64,000 nt of DNA, from the NCBI GenBank assembly GCA_016712525.1, contig JADJQX010000001.1, positions 1,116,001-1,180,000 of the forward strand, written 5' to 3'. The notes under the pieces were generated by a model. That model saw only the letters and a program-made list of their open reading frames with translations. It searched no databases and was not told where the DNA came from. A program made the translations under genes and the position numbers. The stretch comes from Myxococcales bacterium. GTDB lineage: Bacteria > Myxococcota_A > Polyangia > Polyangiales > Polyangiaceae. Below, piece by piece: positions 42,433-50,223 of the stretch (the stretch's first letter is position 1; each line of letters starts with the position of its first letter).

Positions 42433-43350
42433 CTAAGTGGCTGAAATCACATTGACGCCCAGCTCGCGAAAGAGGCGCCAGGTCCCCTCAGGGAAGAACA
42501 CATCCCGCACGGCGCTCCTCATCTTCGCAAACGCCTCCCGGTACGCCCCCAAGAACGCGGCCCGCTCCTTCATGGCCCGCACCGCCATCTCCAGGTTCCC
42601 ACCCGCCGCAAAGCTCGGATTCCGCGCCCCCATCTCCTCGAACGACGACGCACGCGTCGTATGAGGCACCGCGAAGATCCACTCGAGCGAGCGCACGAAC
42701 TTCCCCGCCTTGCGGGCCACGATGCGCGCCTTCTCGACCGCCGCGTTCACCGCGGACACGACGCGCTCACGCGCCCCCTCGTGCCCCGAGCTCGCCTCGA
42801 GCGCGCGAGGCACCGTGATGGCAATCTCGGCCGCCGCCGGCCAGCGCGTGTTCTCCGGGTCGATGTACAGATCGGGCCGCGAGACACGAATGGTGCGCGT
42901 CCCAATGTCCGTCGCCGCGAGCGTGACACCCGGCCAATCCTCGGGGCTCGCGACGAGCCCGGCCTCGACCGCGTTCGCGAGCGTATACCCGATCTTCTGC
43001 AACACCACATCCTCACCATAAAGCGCGACGACGCTCGTGCCCTCGCGCGAAAAGACCTCCCCGGGCCACCCACGCAGCACCTTGATGGCGTTCGCGAGCA
43101 GGCGATTTCGCTGCGAAAGGAAGTCGGGGAGCCTTCCTCGCGTGTCCGTGAGCACCTCGTGAAGGTGATTCGAGAGCATCTGCGCCGCGTGGACCTCTAT
43201 GCCAAATTCCGCCGCGAGCACGGCCGTGACGTACCAATAGAACGCGAGCAGGAGCCGCCTCTTGTCCGGGTTCAGGAGGAAATAGCGGCGGATGGTCCTG
43301 CGCGTGACGAGGTAGGTGGTGCCCGGAACGATACGGCGAGGGTTGGACAT
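42433..43350 (-). mobile_element. RAYT-like Y1 transposase (REP-associated tyrosine transposase)
   Basis: The 305-residue product has the Y1/HUH plan. HxH at His62 and His64 lies in MLSNHLHEVL, and Tyr122 in IGYTLANAVEAGLV stands where RAYT proteins carry the catalytic tyrosine (consensus YxxxNPVRAGLV), followed by SPEDWPG. These enzymes nick and join single-stranded DNA at small palindromic ends. GGGGAGG precedes the ATG. The gene is bracketed by inverted arrays of a GATCCGACCGACG motif, with its stop codon inside the nearest unit. The C-terminal part (150-305) is longer than in typical RAYTs and is unrecognised. Confidence 0.82.
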
Positions 43351-43382
43351 GCCTCCCCTTATTCACGTCGCGGGCCAACACG

Positions 43383-43458
43383 AAGTGGCTGAATTTAAGG
43401 GAGATCGTGTGTGGCCAAGGTGGCCCGGCCAGGCCCAACGGGTGGCCCGGCCAGGCCC
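43383..43458. repeat. Short direct repeats on the 5' side of the transposase
   Basis: AAGTGGCTGAA (43383-43393) repeats the 11 bases at 42435-42445 on the other side of the transposase. An 18-bp GC-rich unit occurs twice, at 43419-43436 and 43441-43458. Confidence 0.6.
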
Positions 43459-43498
43459 GCGAGAGCTTCGCGGACTCGGGCCATCGTTGGTCGACCTT

Positions 43499-43640
43499 GC
43501 GTCGGTCGAATCTGCTCCGCCACGTACTTTCGTCGACTTGGCGCCAACGTCGGTCGGATCTCCCCCCCAACCAATCTGCTCCGCCACGTACTTTCGTCGA
43601 CTTGGCGCCAACGTCGGTCGGATCTCCCTCGGTCGGATCC
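43499..43640 (-). repeat. Right array, inverted relative to the left array
   Basis: The complement of the left unit (CGTCGGTCGGATC) occurs at 43548-43560 and 43612-43624, with partial copies at about 43499 and 43631. Each full copy is preceded by ACTTGGCGCCAA, a perfect palindrome at its core. A 56-bp segment is exactly duplicated (43509-43564 and 43573-43628). With 43351-43498 this fills the 364-bp gap before the thioredoxin gene. Confidence 0.88.
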
Positions 43641-43714
43641 CCGTCGCCTCGAACCACGTCACGCCCTTCACGCGGATCCCGGGGCGCCCTTCGCGCGTAT
43701 CCTCTCCGATCGCC

Positions 43715-45406
43715 ATGATGCGCCCTCTTTTCCGCCGGTCCTTCGGCATGTGCCTCGTCGCGGCGTCGCTCGCGCTCGTCGCCGGGTGCGGCCCGGCCCG
43801 GCCTTCGCCCGCTTCGCCGAAAACCACGGCCCCGACCGAAGCTCACGCGCCGTCCGGGAAGCCTCTCGCCGGCGGCGTCGCGTTCGTCCCGTTCGACACC
43901 GAGACGTTCGCGCGAGCGAAGCGCGAGGGGAAGCTCGTGCTGCTCGATGGCGCCGCGGAGTGGTGCCACTTCTGCCACGTGATGGACGCTCGGACCTACC
44001 ACGACCCTCGCGTGATGAAGCTCCTCGCCGAGCGCTTCGTGACGGCGCGCGTCGACATCGACGCGCGGCCCGACATTCAAGAGCGCTACGCCGACTACGG
44101 CTGGCCGGCCACCATCCTCTTCGACGCCGAAGGGCACGAGCTCGGCGCCTACCGAGGGTTTCTCCCTCCCGAGCGGATGCTCGAGGTCTTGGAGGCCGCG
44201 GTCGGGTCTCGCGATCGCCTCGAGGGCAGCCGCGTGGCAGCGCCGCGCGAAGGCGGAGGTGCCCTCGATGCCGCCGCGCTCGCCCGAGAAATCCTGGCCG
44301 TCGAGGCGAAGCTCGACACCTTCTACGACGCTCGCGAGGGCGGCTTCGGGACGTTCCAGAAGGCGCCGCTCGGCTGGGGAAACGCCTGGCTTTTGCGCAG
44401 GGCGAAGACCGACACGAAGGCCAAGGAGCGCGCCCTCTTCACGCTCGAGCGGCAGTCGGCGCTCGTCGATCCCGTGTTCGGTGGGATCTACCAGTACTCG
44501 GAGGGCGGCACGTGGAGCCGACCTCACTACGAGAAGCTCATGACGTTCCAGGCCCCCGCGCTCGAGAACTACGCCGAGGCCTACGCGCTGACCCAGTCGC
44601 CGCCCATGCTCGCGCGTGCGCGCCTCGTCAAACGGTACATGTCCGAGATCCTCCGCGAAGGAGAGACCTTCGGCGCGAGCCAAGACGCGGATCTCGGTGC
44701 CCACGAGGTCGGCGCGCGGTACCTCACGGGCCACGAGTACTACGCCCTCGACGCGCGGGCGCGCAGCGCGCTCGGGATGCCTCGTGTGGAGCGTCGCGCC
44801 TTCGCGCGGGAGAACGGGCTCGCGATCGCCGCCTTCGTCACGTACTCCGAGCTGCTCGCAGACGGCGAGGCCCTCGACCAGGCACGCCGAGCGGCCGGCG
44901 CGCTCTTACGCACCCACGTGCTCGAAGGAGGTGGCGTGGCGCACGAGGCCGTCCCTGCGAACGATCCGAGCAGCGCGAAGCTCTACCTCGCCGACAACGC
45001 CGCGTTCGGCTTCGCCCTCGTGCGGCTCTACGAACGCACCCGCGACACCCGCTACCTCGACGCGGCCGAGCGCATCGCGCGGCACATGCTCGCGGAGCTC
45101 TGGGACGAGCCTCACGGGGGGTTCTACGCGACGCGCACGGACCCGAACGCGGTCGGTGTATTCCGCATACGAAGGATGCCCCTCGACGAGAACGCCCACG
45201 CGATCCGCTTCCTCGTGCGCCTCGCGCGCTCCCTAGGCACCACCACCCGGGAGCCATCGCGCCTCGATCGGGCGCGCCTCACCACGATCGTCGCGCGCAC
45301 CGCCTACGCGACCATGACGCCCGAGAACGTCGACGATCGTGGCCGCATGCTCGGCGAGGTCTTGCTCGCGCTCGACGACGCGAGGGCCCTCCTCTCGGGC
45401 GAATGA
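43715..45406 (+). CDS. Thioredoxin-domain YyaL/DUF255-like lipoprotein
   Basis: The 563-residue product has a lipoprotein signal ending LVAGCGP. A thioredoxin-like domain follows with the redox motif Cys84-His-Phe-Cys87 (GAAEWCHFCHVM). A long alpha/alpha-toroid part follows (GGFGTFQKAPLGWGNAWLL, GIYQYSEGGTWSRPHYEKLM, LADNAAFGFALVRLYERT). This is the DUF255/YyaL (SPATA20-like) architecture; the role is poorly known, and most relatives are cytosolic whereas this one is predicted lipid-anchored. Two adjacent ATGs (43715, 43718) are possible. The open frame upstream runs through the repeat array and is not coding. Confidence 0.88.
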   Translation: MMRPLFRRSFGMCLVAASLALVAGCGPARPSPASPKTTAPTEAHAPSGKPLAGGVAFVPFDTETFARAKREGKLVLLDGAAEWCHFCHVMDARTYHDPRVMKLLAERFVTARVDIDARPDIQERYADYGWPATILFDAEGHELGAYRGFLPPERMLEVLEAAVGSRDRLEGSRVAAPREGGGALDAAALAREILAVEAKLDTFYDAREGGFGTFQKAPLGWGNAWLLRRAKTDTKAKERALFTLERQSALVDPVFGGIYQYSEGGTWSRPHYEKLMTFQAPALENYAEAYALTQSPPMLARARLVKRYMSEILREGETFGASQDADLGAHEVGARYLTGHEYYALDARARSALGMPRVERRAFARENGLAIAAFVTYSELLADGEALDQARRAAGALLRTHVLEGGGVAHEAVPANDPSSAKLYLADNAAFGFALVRLYERTRDTRYLDAAERIARHMLAELWDEPHGGFYATRTDPNAVGVFRIRRMPLDENAHAIRFLVRLARSLGTTTREPSRLDRARLTTIVARTAYATMTPENVDDRGRMLGEVLLALDDARALLSGE

Positions 45407-45556
45407 CGAGGCCCGGGCTCCGCGCGTGGCGACGCTCGAGCACGGCGGACCGAGGTGCGCGTATGTGCGTGACGTGCCGTGAGGCGCGACGGTTCGCGGC
45501 GACGGGGCCGAGAGCACCTTGCGCTCCTCGGTCGGACAGGGAACGCTGGTCGCACG

Positions 45557-46357
45557 ATGCTACGCACACAAGCCCTCCTCGCCCTGTCGTTCGGGATCGT
45601 CCTCGTCGCCTCGTGCAGCCCCGACTCGGGCGCGGGTGCGCGCGCGCCCGAGAGCGGCTCGGGAGACACCACGGGGAGCGAGGTCGGGCCGAAGGTCGGC
45701 GGGGGCACGGAGAGCCTCGGCGCGACCTACGAGGGAGGCGAGTTTCACCTCGGGCCCGTCGACTACGACGAGACGAAGTGGCACAACGCGTGCGCGCCGG
45801 GCACCAAGTACGCGCCCGAGGTGCGGGTGAGCCAAGGCAACCTGCTCGCCGGGCTCTGGGGTGGGCTCCCGAACGTCGCGACCTACTGCGACGCGTGCAT
45901 CGCGGTCACGACCGCCCGAGGAAAATCGGCCGTGCTGCGCGTGGTCACCTACGGCGACACGACGAAGAACAGCATCGACGTGAGCCCCGAGGCGTTCGCA
46001 CTCTTGGACAGCGGCGAGTACCCGCGCACGATGTCGTGGCGCTTCACCGAGTGCCCGGCCACCGGCCCGCTCGTCTTCGAGCTCCAGACCGGCTCGAGCG
46101 AATACTGGACGAGCCTGTGGGTGCGGAACGGGCGGAGGCCCATCGTGAAGGCGGAGGTGAAGAGCGCGAACCACGCCTCGTTCGTGCCGCTCCAGCGCGG
46201 CGGCGACGGGACGCTGACGGACGCGTCGGGCTTCGGCAAAGGGCCGTTCACTTTGCGCCTCACGAGCCTCGACGGGAAGGTCTACGAGGAGACCTTCGAG
46301 TGGCCCGCGGCGGGCATCGCGGGCGTCACGCTCCGAGGCCGCGGCAACTTCGAGTGA
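45557..46357 (+). CDS. Expansin-like lipoprotein
   Basis: The 266-residue product has a lipoprotein signal ending LVASC and a Gly/Ser linker (about 20-50). Two expansin domains follow: a double-psi barrel (CAPGTKYAPEVRVSQG, LRVVTYGDTTKNSIDVSPEAFALL) and a CBM63-like domain (GPLVFELQTGSSEYWTSLWV, then RNGRRPIVKAEVKSA). The segment GSSEYWTSLWVRN lines up well with the Bacillus EXLX1 cell-wall/cellulose-binding strand. Expansins loosen polysaccharide networks without hydrolysis. Membrane anchoring is unusual for the family. The target could be plant material or peptidoglycan. Confidence 0.82.
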   Translation: MLRTQALLALSFGIVLVASCSPDSGAGARAPESGSGDTTGSEVGPKVGGGTESLGATYEGGEFHLGPVDYDETKWHNACAPGTKYAPEVRVSQGNLLAGLWGGLPNVATYCDACIAVTTARGKSAVLRVVTYGDTTKNSIDVSPEAFALLDSGEYPRTMSWRFTECPATGPLVFELQTGSSEYWTSLWVRNGRRPIVKAEVKSANHASFVPLQRGGDGTLTDASGFGKGPFTLRLTSLDGKVYEETFEWPAAGIAGVTLRGRGNFE

Positions 46358-46505
46358 GCCGCGAGCTCTCGGGATCCGTATCGTCGCCGCCCCATGGATG
46401 GCGGAGGGTCGGCTAGCGCGCGTGCCACCGCGGGGGATGTCGACCGGCGTCGCGGAGCCTCGACGGCATGGCGACGGCACGAAATGTCGGTCACATTGGG
46501 GCGGC

Positions 46506-47243
46506 ATGCCGATCGTCTCCCAAGTCACCTGGGTCGCCTCGTACACGCTGTCCGAGGAGCGTTGGTTCCACGAGCCCGCCAGGATCACCGATCTCCTCGA
46601 CGCGCTCTCGTCGACCGCGTTCTGGCCGTGGCTCGAGGTCATGGGCACGGGTCAGCGCGGAGAGCCCATGGGCGATCGCGACGCCGTGCACGCGCGCCTC
46701 GTCGGGTCGCACGCGTGTTGGGTCCTCGCCAAGGGGGACGCAAGCACGGCCCTCGTCGGCTCCCAGCGAGACGCGTGGGTGAAGATCGACATGGCCCCCG
46801 GGTACCTCGGGCTCGGCGCCGGCGCGAGACGCGACGTGCTCGACCACATGAAGACCCACGCCATCGACGATTTCGTCGAGGTGCTCCACACGCTCCGGCG
46901 GCGCTGGGGAGATCGCGCCGTGCTCGACGCGGCGACCTGCTCTCCGGATCGCGATTTCTCCGTCGCGCCGCTCACACGGCCTCGCGTCTCGAATCGCCCG
47001 CTCCACGCGATCGTCGACGTGTTCGACCCCGTCCTCTCCAAGCACGGGCCGGCGCTCGCGCACGCGACACCCCCGCCGGGTGCAATGCGCACAGAACGCG
47101 ATGGGCTCGTGACGTTGCGCATGCTCGCCGACCCTTCCGATCTCACCGCGGCGCAGCGCGCATCGGACGCCCACGAAGCATGGATCGGCCCCGTCATCGA
47201 CGCCCCGTTCGACGACGAGTGGGAGCCCCCGGAAGAAGGGTGA
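46506..47243 (+). CDS. Protein of unknown function
   Basis: The 245-residue cytosolic product starts MPIVSQVTWVASYTLSEERW. It has a central HACWVLAKGDASTALVGSQR and IDMAPGYLGLGAGARRD, with an acidic end. It somewhat recalls small immunity-type proteins found near contact-dependent toxins, but no toxin gene adjoins and I would not assign it. The ATG at 46506 was chosen because the sequence upstream of it is Arg/Gly-rich and shadow-like; the ribosome site is weak. Confidence 0.6.
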   Translation: MPIVSQVTWVASYTLSEERWFHEPARITDLLDALSSTAFWPWLEVMGTGQRGEPMGDRDAVHARLVGSHACWVLAKGDASTALVGSQRDAWVKIDMAPGYLGLGAGARRDVLDHMKTHAIDDFVEVLHTLRRRWGDRAVLDAATCSPDRDFSVAPLTRPRVSNRPLHAIVDVFDPVLSKHGPALAHATPPPGAMRTERDGLVTLRMLADPSDLTAAQRASDAHEAWIGPVIDAPFDDEWEPPEEG

Positions 47244-47403
47244 CGCTCCACCGGTCCCGCGCTCACGCGAGTCGTACGAGGCCGCCCCGAAGCCCATGGC
47301 AAACGGCCGCTCGGGTGAGGGAGCCGGACGAGGGAGGCATCCTTGAGCCGCTCCCCTCGGCGGTATCGCGCTCGCTGCGCATCGGGGTAGGGTGACGAAC
47401 GCG

Positions 47404-47871
47404 ATGTCCTTCGAGGAAATGCGCGTGCGCCGCGCGGCCGTCTCCGATCTGCCCGCCGTGGTGGCGCTCTTCAAGCTGCCGAACGAGGGCAACAGGCTCG
47501 ACCTCGAGGGGGGCAAAGATCCCTTCGATCCGGTCTACGTGGAGGCGCTCGCGTCGATGACCGAGGACAACGCGCTCTACGTGGCCGACCTGCCGAGCGT
47601 CGGCGTGATCGGGGTCTTTCAGCTGACCTTCGTGCGTCACGTCGGCTACCAGGGCGGGCTCGTGGCCCAGGTCGAGAACGTGGTCGTCGATCGCGCGCAC
47701 AGGAGCCGCGGCGTCGGCGAGACGATGATGCGTTTTGCCGTAGACCGCGCGCGCGAGCGCAAGGCCTTCCGCGTGCAGCTCACCTCGAACAAAACCCGCA
47801 CGCGCGCCCACGCCTTCTACGAGCGCCTCGGCTTCGTGAGGAGCCACGAGGGGATGAAGCTCGTCCTGTGA
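47404..47871 (+). CDS. GNAT acetyltransferase (copy 2 of a paralogous pair)
   Basis: The 155-residue product is nearly the same as the gene at 40819 (138 of 155 identical by eye), with the same acetyl-CoA motif (ENVVVDRAHRSRGVGETMM). Differences cluster at the N-terminus, around residues 64-66 and at 113-118. Both copies keep every core motif, so both are probably active. A GTG 12 bp upstream is an alternative start. The 160 bp before it shows no other feature. Confidence 0.9.
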   Translation: MSFEEMRVRRAAVSDLPAVVALFKLPNEGNRLDLEGGKDPFDPVYVEALASMTEDNALYVADLPSVGVIGVFQLTFVRHVGYQGGLVAQVENVVVDRAHRSRGVGETMMRFAVDRARERKAFRVQLTSNKTRTRAHAFYERLGFVRSHEGMKLVL

Positions 47872-48025
47872 GGCTCGGCACGTCGGCGCCCCCGCGGGCG
47901 GCGAGCCGCGAGACGGCATGCCGCTGCGAGGAGCGCGCGCGGGGCCGTGGCCGCGCATCCGACGCGAGAGATCGATTCGTTCCCTGGGTGGGCGGCACGT
48001 CCCCCATGACCCTTCGGGGCAGCGG

Positions 48026-48078
48026 CCTTTCGTGCCCTGCGGGCGCGCTTCGGGCTCCCCGCGAGCTGGCACGAAAGG
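48026..48078 (+). repeat. 11-bp inverted repeat in the leader of a lipoprotein gene
   Basis: CCTTTCGTGCC (48026-48036) is matched by GGCACGAAAGG (48068-48078) with a 31-nt GC-rich loop; it ends 15 bp before the next start codon. It could end transcription of the GNAT gene or fold over the ribosome site (AAAGG lies in the right arm). Confidence 0.45.
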
Positions 48079-48093
48079 TGCGATAGCCCCCTC

Positions 48094-49437
48094 ATGGCTC
48101 ACGTTCTCCGCGCCCTTCTCCGCGCCGCCGTGGCGGTCTCCTCCCTCACTGCGCTCGGGCTCTTGGCGGGCTGCTCGGCCGAAGCCACGGGGGACGAGCT
48201 CGAGGGCGACGAGGCGTTCCTCCAGGGTGACGTCACGTGCACGCGGCTCGGCGCAGGGGACGCGGAGAAGGCCGGGGAGACGCTCACCGAGGTGCGCGCC
48301 GAGTGCCTCTCCAAACAAGCGTCGCTCCTGCTCGCGTCGCGGCTCGACAAGATCGACGCGAAGCTCGGGCTCGACCGGAGCCGGACGAAGAGGCCCACCA
48401 TCGTCGTAAAAGGTGGGAGCTGCTTCAACGAAGACGACCGCGGGAGGTACGCGCTCACGAACGCGGCTGTCGTCGGCGGGGTTTGGGCCCAGGCCAAGTA
48501 CGGAGTCGAGTGGCTCGAGACGATGTACGAGCGCACGAACGGCGTGCAGACGCGCTGGTTCTCGGAGCTGCATCTTTGCCCGCGTGATCGGGTGATTCGC
48601 CGAAACCTGGCCGATCGCCTGTTCGACCGCGACAAGGGCGATCTGCTCCTCGAGACGCCAGCGCTCACCCTCGGTGTCCGTATGCCGGCGGCCGACCGGG
48701 TCGAGGTCAAGAACGCGCGGGTCATCGCCGACCTGTGGGCGTCGGGGGAGCACCTCGACCGCATCCCGGCGCTCGACAAGAAGGTGGTCGGCCAGAAGCT
48801 CTGGACCTTCGTCGATCCGACGAGCCCGTCGAACCAGGCGCTGCGGCGCGGGATCTCGGCCGCCGCGGGCGCGCTCGCCAAGCGCATCGGGACGACGCCG
48901 AACGCGGCCGCCCTCACGGCCCTCGCCCGCGAGGCGACCTTGGCCGATCGCCCCGTCGCCTCCGGCACGTTCGGGAGCTGCGTGGCGAAGGCGCTCGAAG
49001 GCAAGAGCCCCGAGGTGCTCGGACGTGTCGCGGCCACGTGGAAGCGCGAGCTCGAGAGCCCCGTCAGCGTCGAGGCGATGTCCGAGGCCACCGTGATCAC
49101 GCGCCAGGAGCGCTCGATTCGCACGCAGACGGAGGACACCGCCACCCAGGCGTGTTTCATCGCCATTCGGAACGCGCACGACATCTTCGTGAGCGCCTCG
49201 ATCGCAGGCGGGACGACGGCCGACATCGCGGCGTTCTCGCCCTACGTCACCGTCACGCCCCAGGCCGAGATCGTGCGGAACGTGAGCACGGACCAGCGCG
49301 GTTTCGTGTGCGTGACGGCGAACGACTACGTGACGGTCTTCGCGTCGGTCGCGCGGCCGGACCGGGGCCTCGAGACCGCAGCCCTGCAGCGCGCGCTCGA
49401 CGCCGTCGTCCCGAACGAGGCACGCGCCTGCCGTTGA
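48094..49437 (+). CDS. Lipoprotein of unknown function
   Basis: The 447-residue product has a lipoprotein signal ending LGLLAGCS. The mature part contains Cys in VTCTRLG, AECLSK, GSCFNED, LHLCPRD, GSCVAKA, TQACFIA, FVCVTAN and the final ACR, eight in all. It has a helix-rich centre. RPTIVVKGGSCFNEDDRGRY and NGVQTRWFSELHLC are distinctive, but I do not recognise the family. The last 112 bp overlap the opposing gene's 3' end. Confidence 0.78.
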   Translation: MAHVLRALLRAAVAVSSLTALGLLAGCSAEATGDELEGDEAFLQGDVTCTRLGAGDAEKAGETLTEVRAECLSKQASLLLASRLDKIDAKLGLDRSRTKRPTIVVKGGSCFNEDDRGRYALTNAAVVGGVWAQAKYGVEWLETMYERTNGVQTRWFSELHLCPRDRVIRRNLADRLFDRDKGDLLLETPALTLGVRMPAADRVEVKNARVIADLWASGEHLDRIPALDKKVVGQKLWTFVDPTSPSNQALRRGISAAAGALAKRIGTTPNAAALTALAREATLADRPVASGTFGSCVAKALEGKSPEVLGRVAATWKRELESPVSVEAMSEATVITRQERSIRTQTEDTATQACFIAIRNAHDIFVSASIAGGTTADIAAFSPYVTVTPQAEIVRNVSTDQRGFVCVTANDYVTVFASVARPDRGLETAALQRALDAVVPNEARACR

Positions 49438-50015
49438 TCCGTCGCAGGCCGCGCGCGGGCGACAGCGGGGCCTCCGCGCGCGTCGAGAGACCGTAGGTCG
49501 GGCCGACGCGACGTGCCCGAATCGGCCCAGCCCGGGGGAGCCACGAGCTCGGTCGGCTCGATCGGAGCGGGGCTCCGTTCCATCGACGAGCGCACGAAGA
49601 CGACGATCGCGATCGCGATCATCCCGAGCGTGACGACGAGACCGAACACGATGCGGAAGAGGGACCAGAGCGGCGTGAGCGCGCGGCCGCGTGCCCCGAA
49701 CACGACGCCGTAGATGCCGCTCACGAGGAGCCAGTACCCCACGGTCATGGGCGCGCCGATGGCCATGGCCACGACGGTCGGGATGCGCACGACCACGCTG
49801 TTCCCTTCGGTCGTGCCGAACGTGTCGAGGAGCCACGAGCGCGCGACGAGAAACAGCAAGAGCCCTGGGACGAAGATGACGACGCCGATCAGCGTCCGCC
49901 GGAGGCTGCGCGCGCGCGACGAGCCTTGCGAGGTCTCCGCGGGGCTCTCGGCCTCGGGCTCGAGATCCGCTCGTTCGGGTGGCTGCCGATCGGGAGGCGT
50001 CGGTGTGTGGCCCAT
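49326..50015 (-). CDS. Multi-pass membrane protein of unknown function
   Basis: The 229-residue product has a polar N-terminus, then three hydrophobic segments (LIGVVIFVPGLLLFLVARSW, VVAMAIGAPMTVGYWLLVSG, IVFGLVVTLGMIAIAIVVFV). After about residue 155 the sequence becomes Arg/Ala/Ser-rich and looks unselected, and this part lies antisense to the end of the 48094 gene. The natural stop may have been lost by frameshift. AGGAAG precedes the ATG. It diverges from the next gene across 208 bp. Confidence 0.68.
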   Translation of the reverse strand: MGHTPTPPDRQPPERADLEPEAESPAETSQGSSRARSLRRTLIGVVIFVPGLLLFLVARSWLLDTFGTTEGNSVVVRIPTVVAMAIGAPMTVGYWLLVSGIYGVVFGARGRALTPLWSLFRIVFGLVVTLGMIAIAIVVFVRSSMERSPAPIEPTELVAPPGWADSGTSRRPDLRSLDARGGPAVARARPATDQRQARASFGTTASSARCRAAVSRPRSGRATDAKTVT

Positions 50016-50223
50016 GGAGATTCTTCCTCGGCCCGCCCGCTGAGGGGTGAACGTGGCTCGTACGTCGCACGACCCAACGGCGGCGGCAAGCGGCGAGGCG
50101 GGGCTCGAGCCCACGGCCCGCCCTCACGTGGGCGAGCGCGAGACTCGTTCGAGACCCGCGCTCCCGGGGAGAATTCGCGTCGGGCGTCGGTACGAACGAC
50201 GGATCCCGACACGGAGGCCTTCG

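Larger units (their letters stand above)
41971..42437 (+). repeat. Left array of GATCCGACCGACG units
   Basis: About 15 copies of GATCCGACC, most extended to GATCCGACCGACG, stand in one orientation with irregular 1-60 bp spacing. Seven copies continue as TTGGC, six of them as TTGGCGC followed by CTAAG in the fullest form. The last full copy runs into the transposase stop codon. Together with 41924-41970 this fills the 509-bp gap between the unknown gene and the transposase. Short frames through it are repetitive artefacts. Confidence 0.9.

Noticed and set aside
41971..42437. Left GATCCGACC array considered as a CRISPR
   Set aside because: Units are about 13-22 bp, spacing is irregular (1-60 bp), the intervening segments are themselves partly repeated, and no cas genes are present.
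43411..46416. 1001-codon plus-strand frame over the right array and thioredoxin gene
   Set aside because: It runs through the repeat array and the thioredoxin and expansin genes in a wrong frame, and its Arg-rich composition is unselected.
46506..47243. 245-residue protein as an immunity protein of a polymorphic toxin
   Set aside because: The resemblance is only in size and composition, and no toxin or secretion gene adjoins.
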